Source: JBLHZY01 sp047631555 (GTDB lineage: Bacteria; Pseudomonadota; Alphaproteobacteria; Rhodobacterales; Rhodobacteraceae). Taken from it: DNA of 64,000 nucleotides. Made by a program: the position numbers and the translations under genes. Below the pieces are notes generated by a model. That model did not search any database, had not been told where the DNA came from, and saw nothing but the letters and a program-made list of their open reading frames with translations. The DNA lies in NCBI GenBank assembly GCA_047631555.1, contig JBLHZY010000001.1, forward strand, positions 1,302,001-1,366,000, in the 5' to 3' direction. Position 1 is the stretch's first letter. Every line of letters begins with the position of its first letter. Shown one piece after another: positions 16,178 to 25,002 of the stretch.

Positions 16178-17140
16178 ATGATGAAACAGATTTTAGCCTC
16201 CCTTTCCGTCTGCTCGCTGCTTCTAGGCTGCGGGGAAACGACCAATCCAATCAATTACGGCGCTGACGATGTTGTGCCGGATGAAGAAGTTGTTGATGTC
16301 CCCGAGGAAGAGGTGCTCGACGAGGTTGTTTTCAACACGCTTCCGTCCGCAATTGGGGGCGATCTCAACCGGATTACTTTCAATCCCGCGACCGAAACAC
16401 TCCAAGTGGATATGTCCGCACTCGACGCTTCAGAGGCACTGGCGACATATGCGCGCGCCCCGGCGCTTGATCGTGATGGCTTCCTTGCTTACCAAGTCAA
16501 CGAGGGCAATTTACAACGGACATTTACCGCCCTTACGCGCCAATCGGATCGCGGAACCGTTCTTGCCGCCGTTGTGGCCGATGGCGGCCAGTTTAATCGC
16601 CGCTTTGGCGGAGGTTATTATGCGCGGCTCATCCCCCTTACGATGCCTGTGCCCGACGGGACGCCCAACAGCGGCCTTGTGACCTATACGGGTGATTACT
16701 TGGGCCTGTTTACGCCCGGTGCGAGCTCCGGCCTTCCGGGCATTCCGGCAGAGGTTGACACTTCAACAAATTACCGTGTCATCGGAAATATCTTGTTAAA
16801 CGCCAGCTTTTCGGATCTTGCGGTAAACGGCGGTGTGTTTGGCCGAGAAGCGATTGACGCAACTGGTGCAACGGTCTTGGCTCTCGAGTCCATCGCCCTC
16901 ATCTATACAGACATTGATGAGGCAACCGGATCCTTCATCGGTGAAGTCGAGTTTGTAGCCGAAACTCAAGATGTTATTGGCAATTACGGCGGCGCCTTTG
17001 CCGGCACAGATGCCTCTGACGTTGGCGGCGTTTTGCTGATCAATCCGATCCGCGATGAAGACGGCATGTGGGAAAACGGCGCCTTTGTGCTTGGCGTTTG
17101 TGGCATGCCGGGCGAAGGACCGCTTTGCGCGCAGAATTGA
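16178..17140 (+). CDS. Surface lipoprotein with TbpB-like beta-barrel end (candidate T11SS cargo)
   Basis: A 320-residue lipoprotein. The signal peptide ends in the lipobox LLLGC. An acidic linker follows (EEVVDVPEEEVLDE), then a long all-beta region. The C-terminal part ends with GGAFAGTDASDVGGVLLI, which closely resembles the G-x-F-x-G-P-(D/N)-A-x-E-(V/L)-G-G motif of transferrin-binding-protein-like lipoprotein barrels. One pair of cysteines is at the extreme end (GVCGMPGEGPLC). It lies directly upstream of a Slam-like outer-membrane protein, the usual arrangement for a secreted cargo. Ligand unknown; haem or iron scavenging is a guess. Confidence 0.65.
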   Translation: MMKQILASLSVCSLLLGCGETTNPINYGADDVVPDEEVVDVPEEEVLDEVVFNTLPSAIGGDLNRITFNPATETLQVDMSALDASEALATYARAPALDRDGFLAYQVNEGNLQRTFTALTRQSDRGTVLAAVVADGGQFNRRFGGGYYARLIPLTMPVPDGTPNSGLVTYTGDYLGLFTPGASSGLPGIPAEVDTSTNYRVIGNILLNASFSDLAVNGGVFGREAIDATGATVLALESIALIYTDIDEATGSFIGEVEFVAETQDVIGNYGGAFAGTDASDVGGVLLINPIRDEDGMWENGAFVLGVCGMPGEGPLCAQN

Positions 17141-17259
17141 TCTTCGCATATCCCGAGCGACACGTATTCTTTGCCTTGCGGGCATAAATTCATCAATGGC
17201 CATGGCCAGTTGCGCCTAATTAAATTATCCATAGCGCAAGTATTTTGAGTGGGGCTTGG

Positions 17260-18675
17260 ATGGGTATCTGGATTAATCGAAAACGACCAAACGGCTTTGC
17301 GCGCTATATTTGTGCCGCAGCTCTCCTTGGCGCAAGCCTCGCAAGCGCGCCGCTCAAGGCCGAGGAAGTCCGCATGGGGATTGACCAGGCCCGCGCCGCG
17401 TCCCAAAACGCATTGGCCGCAGGCGATCCCGTTGCCGCAGGGCAAATCGCAGCTCTGATCCTGTCGCAATTCCCCAATGATGCCAAAGCGCATGGCCTTC
17501 TGGCCGCCAGCCAATTGCAGACCGGCCAGTTTCGCAAGGCGCGAAAAGAGGCCCGCCTCAGCTTTAGCGCAGCCAAAGGCAACCCAGCGCTGCGCTATGA
17601 AATGGCCCGCCTCGCCGCCCTTGCCGCGACCAACGAAAAGAAATACGGCGCCTCCAAATTCTGGCTGCGCCGCGCCTCCGATCAGGCGCAATCACCCCAG
17701 CAATCCGCCCAAGTCGCGCGCGATTTTTCCGCCGTTGATCGGCTCGATCCTTGGGAGCGGCGCTTTTCCTTTTCCATGGCCCCGTCCAACAACGTCAACG
17801 GCGGCTCAAGCTCAGATATCCTCGTGATCGATGGCGTCTCTGGCGTCGGCCGCCTCTCAGGCGATGCCCAAGCGCTCTCGGGGTATCGCGCAACCGTTTC
17901 CGGCTCACTTGGCTATCGCCTAAAGCAAACGCCGCGCTCCATTACCCAAGCGCGCATTCAATATTACGGGACATTTCATAAGCTTACACCTGAGGCCGAG
18001 GCGCTTGCCCCCGGCGCCGAGGGCAAGGATTACAACTTTACAATCCTTGCCGCCGAAGTGGTTCACCGCTTTTCCCCCGAGGGCGCCAAAGGCCCCTATA
18101 CGCTTACCGGCGGAGTTTCTCAGCGCTGGTATGGCGGCAAACAATTGTTGCATTCCGCCTCGCTTGATCTGTCCAAACTCTGGGTTTTGAACAAGGGCAA
18201 TGTGATCGATGCCGGCCTCAAATATGAGCGCGAAATCAGCGACAGTTCGAGCGCGGCAAACGCACATCGGATTTCTGGCAATCTGGCCTTTCGCCAACGG
18301 ATCGGCCAGCGCGGCAACCTGACCGAGGCGATCAATTACAGCTACACCAACAGCGATAATTTCAGCCAGGATCAGCGCGCCACAGGCATCGTGTTGCGCT
18401 ATACACCGGATCGCGATTTCGGGCCGACCCGGATTACTTTGGGCATCGGCTATGATTATCGCTTCTATCCAAAGCATTTTGCTGGGCTTTCGCTTGTCCC
18501 CGGCGGGCGCAAAGATCACAGTTTCAATGCTGCGGTGGACGTGCTGTTTACCAAGGTTGAGGTCATGGGGTTTTCGCCCTTGATGACCCTGCGCGCGGTG
18601 AAAACGGACTCCAACGTTTCGCGCTATGACAGCAAGAATATCAGCCTCGGGATTTCCTTGCGCTCTTCCTTTTAG
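17260..18675 (+). CDS. Slam-like surface lipoprotein assembly modifier (DUF560 outer-membrane protein)
   Basis: A 471-residue outer-membrane protein. After a signal peptide (AAALLGASLASAPLKA) there is a helical TPR-like region to about residue 150 (AAGDPVAAGQIAALIL, PNDAKAHGLLAASQL, ARKEARLSFSAA), then an antiparallel beta-barrel of about 300 residues with alternating hydrophobic strands, ending in SLGISLRSSF with the C-terminal Phe typical of Bam substrates. This TPR-plus-barrel layout and length fit Slam/T11SS proteins, which deliver lipoproteins to the cell surface. I prefer the ATG at 17260 over a TTG at 17245. It follows the lipoprotein gene by 119 bases. Confidence 0.72.
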   Translation: MGIWINRKRPNGFARYICAAALLGASLASAPLKAEEVRMGIDQARAASQNALAAGDPVAAGQIAALILSQFPNDAKAHGLLAASQLQTGQFRKARKEARLSFSAAKGNPALRYEMARLAALAATNEKKYGASKFWLRRASDQAQSPQQSAQVARDFSAVDRLDPWERRFSFSMAPSNNVNGGSSSDILVIDGVSGVGRLSGDAQALSGYRATVSGSLGYRLKQTPRSITQARIQYYGTFHKLTPEAEALAPGAEGKDYNFTILAAEVVHRFSPEGAKGPYTLTGGVSQRWYGGKQLLHSASLDLSKLWVLNKGNVIDAGLKYEREISDSSSAANAHRISGNLAFRQRIGQRGNLTEAINYSYTNSDNFSQDQRATGIVLRYTPDRDFGPTRITLGIGYDYRFYPKHFAGLSLVPGGRKDHSFNAAVDVLFTKVEVMGFSPLMTLRAVKTDSNVSRYDSKNISLGISLRSSF

Positions 18676-18811
18676 GCCAACCCGGCCCGCTGAGCGCAAG
18701 TGCTACATCACATTGCCGCTGGCCGGGCGAAATAACTCTGGCGAGCGCGCCGCGCTTCGCTACACTCTGAGAACACGCGCAATACGCGCCAAAATTCAGG
18801 AGTGATGCCCC

Positions 18812-19240
18812 ATGGAATTGAAATATCTGCACACGATGGTGCGCGTCAAAGATCTTGAGGCCTCGATGGCGTTTTATGCCTTGCTTGGCCTCAAAGAGAC
18901 CCGCCGGATTGACAGCGAAGAGGGCCGCTTTTCGCTGATATTCATGGCCCCTGAAGGCCAGCCGGAATGCCCCGTCGAGCTGACATATAATTGGGATGGC
19001 GATGAAGGCCTGCCCTCTGACAGCCGCCACTTTGGCCATTTGGCTTACGGCGTTGGCAATATTTATGAGATGTGTCAGCACCTTATGGACAATGGCGTGG
19101 TGATCAATCGCCCGCCGCGCGATGGCCGGATGGCCTTCGTGCGCTCGCCCGATAATGTTTCGATCGAGCTTTTGCAAATTGGCGATGCGCTTGCGCCGGC
19201 CGAGCCTTGGGCCGCGATGGGCAATACCGGGCATTGGTAA
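18812..19240 (+). CDS. gloA: Lactoylglutathione lyase (glyoxalase I-like)
   Basis: A 142-residue VOC enzyme resembling glyoxalase I, which isomerises the methylglyoxal-glutathione hemithioacetal. The start YLHTMVRVKDLEASMAFY carries the first His ligand, ELTYNWD the first Glu, HFGHLAYGV the second His and SIELLQIG the second Glu, so all four metal ligands are present. The start ATG has an AGGAG upstream. The stop overlaps the possible TTG start of the broken DUF1194 gene. Confidence 0.88.
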   Translation: MELKYLHTMVRVKDLEASMAFYALLGLKETRRIDSEEGRFSLIFMAPEGQPECPVELTYNWDGDEGLPSDSRHFGHLAYGVGNIYEMCQHLMDNGVVINRPPRDGRMAFVRSPDNVSIELLQIGDALAPAEPWAAMGNTGHW

Positions 19241-19989
19241 ATCCGCCGCTCATATCGGCGCTCGCCGCGGTGATATTGGCAAGCTCAACGCTTGGCGCTC
19301 TGGCCGCCTGCCGCCAAGCGCTATCGCTTGGGCTGGATGTCTCTGGCTCGGTTGACCGGGTTGAATATGTCCAGCAGATCAATGGGGTTGCGGCTGCGCT
19401 GAATGATCCTGAGGTGCAAAAAGCTTTCCTCTCGATGCCCGATGCGCGCGTGCGCCTGCATGTCTATGAATGGGCCGGAAGCGCGTCAAAGCGGGTTCTG
19501 ATCCCGTGGCAAGAGATCGCCAGCGCTGAGGATTTGGTATCCGTTGCCGAGCGCCTGCTTCAGACCGATTAGCTTCACCCGCGCGAGCCGGGAACTGCCC
19601 TTGGCGAGGCGATGCTTTACGGCGCCGCCGCCCTTGGCGAACATCCCGATTGCTGGAAACGCACCCTCGATATCTCTAGCGATGGCCCCTCCAACACCGG
19701 GCCGCGCCCGCGCGATGTCGCCGATCATCCTAGCCTGCGCGATGTTACGGTAAATGCCTTGGTGATTGGCTCGGCCGATGCTTGGATGAACAAACACACC
19801 AAAGCCTCGATCAATGCTTTGCGCGCCTATTTCAAAGCCGAGGTGATCCAAGGCCCCTATGCCTTTGTGCAGACGGCGGTAAGCTATGGCGATTATGCCG
19901 ACGCCATCGCGGCCAAGCTGCTGCGCGAGCTCGAAACCTTGGCGATTGGCGACACCGGGCCGCAGCGCCTTGAGCCAAACGCAGGGTAG
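19234..19989 (+). pseudogene. DUF1194 VWA-like secreted protein, interrupted by an in-frame TAG
   Basis: One open frame resembles DUF1194 proteins along its whole length but contains a TAG at 19570-19572. The first part has a signal-like segment (LISALAAVILASSTLGALA) and the MIDAS motif SLGLDVSGSVD with VEYVQQINGVAAAL; the second part, in the same frame, continues with TALGEAMLYGAA, CWKRTLDISSDGPSN and ALVIGSADAW, which are the later strands of the VWA fold. A single C-to-T change (CAG to TAG) would explain the break. The start may be the TTG at 19234 or the ATG at 19207, both overlapping gloA. Sequencing error or readthrough are alternatives. Confidence 0.75.
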
Positions 19990-20181
19990 CGGGCCTGCCA
20001 CGGCTAAGCAGGCGGGAAAAAATAGCGGACAAGCTGCGGGATATTCTGGCGGCCTACTGTACGAAAACTTTTGATCTTTCAGCGCCCTGCCCCGTAAAGC
20101 TTATGCAACCCGCCAAAGCCAGAGTGGCCCAGAATCCCTTTGATCAAACCCTTGCCATGACGGGCCTGTTCTCTTAGCCCT

Positions 20182-20241
20182 GCCTCGTTGCGTTCAGCCT
20201 CGTTGCGTTCAGCCACATTTCACTCAGCCAAATTTCACTCA
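20182..20241. repeat. Four tandem copies of a 15-bp repeat
   Basis: Two identical units GCCTCGTTGCGTTCA are followed by two near-identical units GCCACATTTCACTCA and GCCAAATTTCACTCA. The region lies in the 332-bp gap 19990-20321 between the DUF1194 pseudogene and the LdtR-like gene. On the minus strand the array could encode LSEIW-LSEMW-LNATR-LNATR, but there is no convincing gene. Apart from this array and the terminator, I see nothing in the gap. Confidence 0.85.
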
Positions 20242-20262
20242 GCCCTGCGAGGCCAAGCCCCC

Positions 20263-20290
20263 AAAAGAAAAGCCGCGCTGGGGGCGCGGC
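20263..20290 (-). terminator. Terminator of the LdtR-like gene
   Basis: On the minus strand GCCGCGC (20284-20290) pairs with GCGCGGC (20272-20278) and is followed by TTTTCTTTT. It lies about 30 bases after the regulator's stop. Confidence 0.85.
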
Positions 20291-20321
20291 CGCTCTTGTC
20301 GAGATGTTCAGCAATAATAGC

Positions 20322-20819
20322 TTAGTAGATGTAGCGAATTTGATCGGACCAGAACCGTTCAATCCGGCGCAGGGAGGAATTCACATCCTCAATCCCGTCA
20401 GAGGACAGAATGCCGCGCCCATCCAGCCCTTGAGCATGGCGGGCAAACAGATCTTCCATGGTGATCCGGATGGCATTGCCCTTATCCGTCAGCTTTACCC
20501 GCACCGAGCGGCGATCAATCTCGCAGCGCTGGTGGTGCATATAGCCCATCTCAACCATTTTCTTGAGGTTGTAGGACACATTCGAGCCCTGATAATAGCC
20601 GCGCGATTTCAGCTCGCCCGCGGTGACCTCGTTTTCGCCAATGTTGAACAGCAAAAGCGCCTGAACCGCATTGATCTCCAAAACGCCAACACGCTCAAAC
20701 TCATCCTTGATCACATCAAGCAAAAGCCGATGAAGCCGCTCTACAAGAGCCAACCCTTCGAGGTATTGGCCCATGAACGCATTTTCTGAGCTGGATTCTA
20801 GAGGTACATGCATTGTCAT
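20322..20819 (-). CDS. ldtR: LdtR-like winged-helix (MarR-superfamily) regulator
   Basis: A 165-residue one-domain regulator. The winged helix spans about residues 50-110, with ELKSRGYYQGSNVSYNLKKMVEMG as recognition region and wing QRCEIDRRSVRVKLTDKG (abridged). This matches the alphaproteobacterial LdtR/RosR-like branch of MarR proteins, linked in relatives to cell-wall L,D-transpeptidase and stress genes. I chose the ATG at 20819 (MTMHVP) because GGAG precedes it by 6 bases. It stands alone with its own terminator. Confidence 0.75.
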   Translation of the reverse strand: MTMHVPLESSSENAFMGQYLEGLALVERLHRLLLDVIKDEFERVGVLEINAVQALLLFNIGENEVTAGELKSRGYYQGSNVSYNLKKMVEMGYMHHQRCEIDRRSVRVKLTDKGNAIRITMEDLFARHAQGLDGRGILSSDGIEDVNSSLRRIERFWSDQIRYIY

Positions 20820-20918
20820 AAATTTCTCCGCGCTTAGCTGAACAAGGCCAAGATGAAAGAAATTCACCAACAATCGGTTAAGTCTGAAGAAGCTTTCGCA
20901 ACTTATTGAAAAATAGTA

Positions 20919-21185
20919 TTATTTTACGCGCATCGCATGAGCGGAGATTGCCGCAATTAAGGCTGAAAGAGATTCGGGCGCCGCCACCTGCCCAGTCACC
21001 CAGCTCAAAAGATCCTGATCATTCTCCTCCAAAAGCACATCATACAGATCAAGCTGAGCCTCAGACATGCCCGCAAGCCGATCCTCTGCATAGGCGCTCA
21101 GCACGATATCCATCTCCTTGATGCCCCGGCGCATAGAGCGCATTTTCATCCGCTTGATCCGGTGCTCATGCGTCTCGCTTACCAT
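20919..21185 (-). CDS. sdhE: Succinate dehydrogenase assembly factor SdhE
   Basis: An 88-residue helical protein that helps attach FAD to the flavoprotein subunit of succinate dehydrogenase. It has the family motif RSMRRGIKEMD (R-G-x-x-E, residues near 17-27) and the following acidic helices (EENDQDLLSWVTG). Size and motif are as expected. The start is 4 bases after the stop of the XRE regulator, so the two are probably one transcript. Confidence 0.92.
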   Translation of the reverse strand: MVSETHEHRIKRMKMRSMRRGIKEMDIVLSAYAEDRLAGMSEAQLDLYDVLLEENDQDLLSWVTGQVAAPESLSALIAAISAHAMRVK

Positions 21186-21189
21186 TGCC

Positions 21190-21615
21190 TTAGCCCTCTT
21201 TCATCACGCGCCGAAGCGCCTTTTCCAGCCGCGCGAGTTTCTCGCTGCCCTGCATCATTTGCACCCTCAAAGCGCGAAGCTCAAGCAAAAGCCCCTCAAG
21301 CTCGGGCGAAATCTGCTCGGGCTGATCGGGGCCATCGATGCCATCGCCCTCCCCCGAAAGCAGCCAGCGCATCGAGACATTGAGAACCCCCGCGAGCATC
21401 TGCAATTTATTCGCCCGCGGCTCTGCGGCATCCTCTTCCCAATTGCGCAATGTCTTGTCTTTGATCCCCAAACGGCGCGCCAATTCGCGCGGGCTCATCG
21501 CGGCGGCCTCGCGCGCAGCAACCAAACGGTCGCCAAAGGTCGCGTTGCCCTCGCCATACCAATCATTGCTGGTTTGTGCGTCGGGATCGCTCATCTTGGT
21601 CTCATTCTCGCTCAT
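21190..21615 (-). CDS. XRE-family helix-turn-helix regulator
   Basis: A 141-residue cytoplasmic regulator with a Cro/CI-type domain (FGDRLVAAREAAAMSPRELA, LGIKDKTLRNWEE, NKLQMLAGVLNVSMRWLLSG; each segment shown separately) at about residues 25-90, followed by a helical, probably oligomerising tail. The ATG at 21615 has GAGG upstream; a second ATG at 21594 is possible. It is the first gene of a two-gene unit with sdhE and is divergent from aspC with about 100 bases between starts. Confidence 0.85.
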   Translation of the reverse strand: MSENETKMSDPDAQTSNDWYGEGNATFGDRLVAAREAAAMSPRELARRLGIKDKTLRNWEEDAAEPRANKLQMLAGVLNVSMRWLLSGEGDGIDGPDQPEQISPELEGLLLELRALRVQMMQGSEKLARLEKALRRVMKEG

Positions 21616-21712
21616 TTTGGCCTCGCTGAAGATTGGCGCGCGCCTTCGCGCTTGAATGGGGGTCGGACGGACCGTAAGACATAGGCGTAGATAGTTCAAA
21701 CCGGAGCCTCAG

Positions 21713-22915
21713 ATGCCCTTCCTTTCCGACACGCTCGCCCGCGTAAAGCCTTCGCCAACAATTGCTGTGACCAATAAGGCGCGCGAATTGAAGGCCGCAG
21801 GGCGCGATGTCATCGGCCTTGGCGCCGGCGAGCCGGATTTTGACACGCCCGAACATATCAAAGCCGCCGGCATTGCCGCGATTGAGCGGGGCGAGACGAA
21901 ATATACCGCCGTGGACGGCACCCCCGAACTCAAAGCCGCGATCTGCGCCAAATTCGCCCGCGACAATGGGCTGACCTATACGCCGAGCCAAATCTCCGTC
22001 TCAGGCGGCGGCAAACAGGTTCTCTATAATGCGCTTGTGGCCACGCTAAACCCCGGCGATGAGGTGATTATTCCGGCGCCCTACTGGGTCTCTTATCCCG
22101 ATATGGTCTTGCTTGCGGGCGGCACCCCTGTGGCGATTGAAGGCGGCATCGCGACCGGCTTTCGCATCACCCCCGAACAGCTCGAGGCCGCGATCACGCC
22201 AAAGACCAAATGGCTGATCTTCAACTCGCCCTCCAACCCAACCGGCGCAGGCTATACCCGCGACCAGCTCAAGGCGCTAACGGATGTTTTGCTGCGCCAT
22301 CCCCATGTTTGGATCATGTCGGATGATATGTATGAATTCCTCGTCTTTGACGGGTTTGAATTCACCTCTCCTGCACAGGTCGAGCCGCGGCTTTATGAGC
22401 GCACTTTGACCTGCAATGGCGTCTCCAAAGCCTATGCGATGACCGGCTGGCGGATTGGCTATGCGGGCGGGCCAGAGCCGCTGATTGCAGCGATGCGCAA
22501 GGTCCAATCGCAAAGCACATCCAACCCCAGCTCGATCTCTCAGGCCGCCGCCGTCGAGGCGCTCAACGGGCCGCATGATTTCATCGCAGTGAACAACGAG
22601 ACGTTTAAGCGGCGGCGCAACATGGTGGTTGAGATGCTGAACGCGGCCGAAGGGATCCTCTGCCCGATGCCCGACGGCGCGTTTTATGTCTACCCGTCAA
22701 TCGCAGGTTGCATCGGCAAGACCTCGCCCGCAGGCACCCTGATCAAAGACGACGAGACCTTCGCAAATGCCCTGCTCGAAGAGAGCGGCGTTGCGGTTGT
22801 CTTTGGCGCGGCCTTCGGGCTTTCCCCCAACTTCCGCGTCAGCTACGCTACATCAGACGCAGCCCTAAAAGAGGCCTGCACCCGGATCCAAACCTTCTGT
22901 GCCGGGCTAAGCTAA
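21713..22915 (+). CDS. aspC: Aspartate aminotransferase (class I, subgroup Ib)
   Basis: Transfers the amino group of aspartate to 2-oxoglutarate. The 400-residue PLP enzyme shows the substrate arginine/aromatic region GAGEPDFDTPEHI, the NSPSNPTGAGY loop, the SDDMYEFLVFDG region and the PLP lysine in NGVSKAYAMTGWRIGYAG. Length and motifs fit the Rhodobacteraceae AspC of the prephenate/aspartate aminotransferase type. The short gap before the next gene (35 bases) suggests co-transcription with the unknown gene at 22951. Confidence 0.93.
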   Translation: MPFLSDTLARVKPSPTIAVTNKARELKAAGRDVIGLGAGEPDFDTPEHIKAAGIAAIERGETKYTAVDGTPELKAAICAKFARDNGLTYTPSQISVSGGGKQVLYNALVATLNPGDEVIIPAPYWVSYPDMVLLAGGTPVAIEGGIATGFRITPEQLEAAITPKTKWLIFNSPSNPTGAGYTRDQLKALTDVLLRHPHVWIMSDDMYEFLVFDGFEFTSPAQVEPRLYERTLTCNGVSKAYAMTGWRIGYAGGPEPLIAAMRKVQSQSTSNPSSISQAAAVEALNGPHDFIAVNNETFKRRRNMVVEMLNAAEGILCPMPDGAFYVYPSIAGCIGKTSPAGTLIKDDETFANALLEESGVAVVFGAAFGLSPNFRVSYATSDAALKEACTRIQTFCAGLS

Positions 22916-22950
22916 CCGGCTGAAAAGCCGCAACAAAAGAGAGCAGAGAC

Positions 22951-23364
22951 ATGTCGGGTGAGCTGCCAGATTTCTTCTTTAGGGTCCGTGAAAACGGCGC
23001 CTTCGTCTTTCGGGTCGATACCGAAAACCGCCAGCGGCGGATCGAAATGGATCAGATCGCTGCCGTCAATATCAAGAACGGCGAGATCAAGCCGCACGGC
23101 GGGCGCGAGCTATCAACAGTTGAGATGGCCGCGATCAAAGAGTGGATGGAGGCGCGCAAAGCCACGCTCGCCGCGCGCGATATCGATGATATTCACCGCG
23201 CGGTTGATTACCTCAACCTGACCGCCCACTGGGTCCAAACCCGCGCCGAGGATGAACAGCTAGAGCAAGTGACCGATGCGCTGCTGCTGGCGATGCATGA
23301 TCTGCGCTCGGTTCTGGTGCGCAAGAAAGCGGATCGCTTGATGAAGGGCGCAGGCGAAAGCTAG
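22951..23364 (+). CDS. Conserved protein of unknown function
   Basis: A 137-residue soluble protein without signal or membrane segments. It starts with an all-beta-like stretch (FFFRVRENGAFVFRVDTEN) and continues with charged helices (MAAIKEWMEARKATLAARD, HDLRSVLVRKKADRLM). I do not recognise a family. It sits downstream of aspC and its stop interlocks with the convergent MATE gene in CTAG. Codon use is like its neighbours, so it looks like a genuine core gene. Confidence 0.7.
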   Translation: MSGELPDFFFRVRENGAFVFRVDTENRQRRIEMDQIAAVNIKNGEIKPHGGRELSTVEMAAIKEWMEARKATLAARDIDDIHRAVDYLNLTAHWVQTRAEDEQLEQVTDALLLAMHDLRSVLVRKKADRLMKGAGES

Positions 23365-24725
23365 GGCGCGCTTTGTTTGGGCAGAAAGACCTTGTTGCGC
23401 CAAAACCGCAGCCCCATCAAGACCCAAGCGACCGCCAGCCCGATCGTCAGACCAAGCCAAACCCCGATCGCCCCAAGCTCTGCCGGAAATCCAAGCAGAT
23501 ATGAGGCCGGCAAGCCGATCACCCAATAGCTCACAACCGCATAAATCATCGGCACGCCGGTGTCCTGCAAGCCGCGCAACAGGCCAAGCGCAATGACCTG
23601 CCCCGCATCGACAATCTGAAAAAGTGCGGCCACAGCAAGCAAGCTGACCCCAACCGCAATGACCTGTGCGCGCACCGGATCTTGCGGGTCAATAAACCCG
23701 GCAATCAGCAGCTCCGGCACCGCCAGAAAAAGCGCCACAGACAGGCCAACAAAGATAAACGAAATCGCGCTGACCGTATAAGCCCCGCGCCGCAACCCGA
23801 CCGGATCATGCCGCCCCTGCGCCCGCCCCGCGCGGATCGTCGCGGCATTGGCAAGCCCAAGCTGAACAAGAAACGTCGCTGAAGCGATCTGCAAAGCAAT
23901 CCCGTGCGCGGCCAGTTCAATCGTGCCAATCCAGCCGATCAAAACGGCCGCCGCGACAAACAGCCCAACTTCGGCAACAGCCGTCGCGCCAATCGGAAAG
24001 CCCATGCGCAACACCCGCCCAAAGGCCTGCCAATCGGCGCGCCAAATACGGTTGAAAAGCCGGTGCTTTGGCTCGGCCCAAACCGCATAAAGCGATAGGA
24101 TCACAAGGTTTGCGCTCTGCATGATAAGCGAGGCAATCGCCGCCCCGCGAATGCCCAGCTCCGGCGCGCCCCAATTGCCAAAAATCAGCGCGTAATTCAA
24201 AAACCCGTTCAGCGCCGCCGCGATAACCGTCGACCACAAGACAAATTGCGTCCGCTCAAGCCCGCCCAGATAGCTCTTGATCACCGCCACGCCGAGCGCC
24301 GGCAGCATCGCAAAAGCCACAATGCGCAGATATTGCCCGGCCAGTTTTGCAATCATAGGCTCTTGGCCCATAAGCACCAAAATCGGCTCGCCAAACATCA
24401 GGATCGGGATACACAACAGCGCATAAATCGCCGAAAGCCAAAGCGCCATCCGCGTGACGCGGCGGATCTCAACCGGATCAGTGCGCTCATGGGCATTGGC
24501 CACAATCGGCATCACCGCAAAGCCAAATCCCGCGCCCAGAATAAACAGCGTGAAAAAGACCCCAGAGGCCAAAACCACGGCCGCCAAAGCCTCAACATCA
24601 TACCAGCCCAGCATCAACGTATCCATCACGCCGATGGAAAACTGCGCCAAATGGCTCCCCGCCAAAGGCAGGCCCAGCGCAAGGACGGCCCGCGTATGGG
24701 CGCGATATGATTGAAGCTCTGCCAT
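23361..24725 (-). CDS. MATE-family multidrug efflux protein
   Basis: A 454-residue inner-membrane exporter with about 12 transmembrane segments in two pseudo-repeats (LALGLPLAGSHLAQFSIGVMDTLMLG begins the first; MGFPIGATAVAEVGLFVAAAVLIGW begins the second; both abridged). This is the NorM-like group that uses Na+ or H+ to export cationic drugs. I chose the ATG at 24725 because the family begins at MAEL; the open frame extends to 24920 but that part is basic and unlike a MATE N-terminus. Confidence 0.88.
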   Translation of the reverse strand: MAELQSYRAHTRAVLALGLPLAGSHLAQFSIGVMDTLMLGWYDVEALAAVVLASGVFFTLFILGAGFGFAVMPIVANAHERTDPVEIRRVTRMALWLSAIYALLCIPILMFGEPILVLMGQEPMIAKLAGQYLRIVAFAMLPALGVAVIKSYLGGLERTQFVLWSTVIAAALNGFLNYALIFGNWGAPELGIRGAAIASLIMQSANLVILSLYAVWAEPKHRLFNRIWRADWQAFGRVLRMGFPIGATAVAEVGLFVAAAVLIGWIGTIELAAHGIALQIASATFLVQLGLANAATIRAGRAQGRHDPVGLRRGAYTVSAISFIFVGLSVALFLAVPELLIAGFIDPQDPVRAQVIAVGVSLLAVAALFQIVDAGQVIALGLLRGLQDTGVPMIYAVVSYWVIGLPASYLLGFPAELGAIGVWLGLTIGLAVAWVLMGLRFWRNKVFLPKQSAP

Positions 24726-25002
24726 GGGCTTGAGGTAATCCCTGAACTGCCCGCAAGCAAGCCTTCTAAGCCCAACCCCCGGCTTTTTGGCGCCCCTCGC
24801 GCGCAGCACTTGGTAAAAAGATTTCCGCACCGCGCGCCTGCGCACCCCGCGCGCGCCCTCCGACGCGCTTTGACTTGCCAGCAATACAGAGCGGCTCACT
24901 TCCAGCAAAAACATACTCACGGTTCGGTTTATTCATGCTAGAGTTGTGCTTCAGCAATGGGCCACAGAATGCCCCTGCTGCACCAACATGGAGGAGAAAT
25001 AC

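Noticed and set aside
20174..20362. 62-codon minus-strand frame containing LSEIW-LSEMW-LNATR-LNATR
   Set aside because: It overlaps the end of the LdtR-like gene and runs through its terminator; kept only as a repeat observation.
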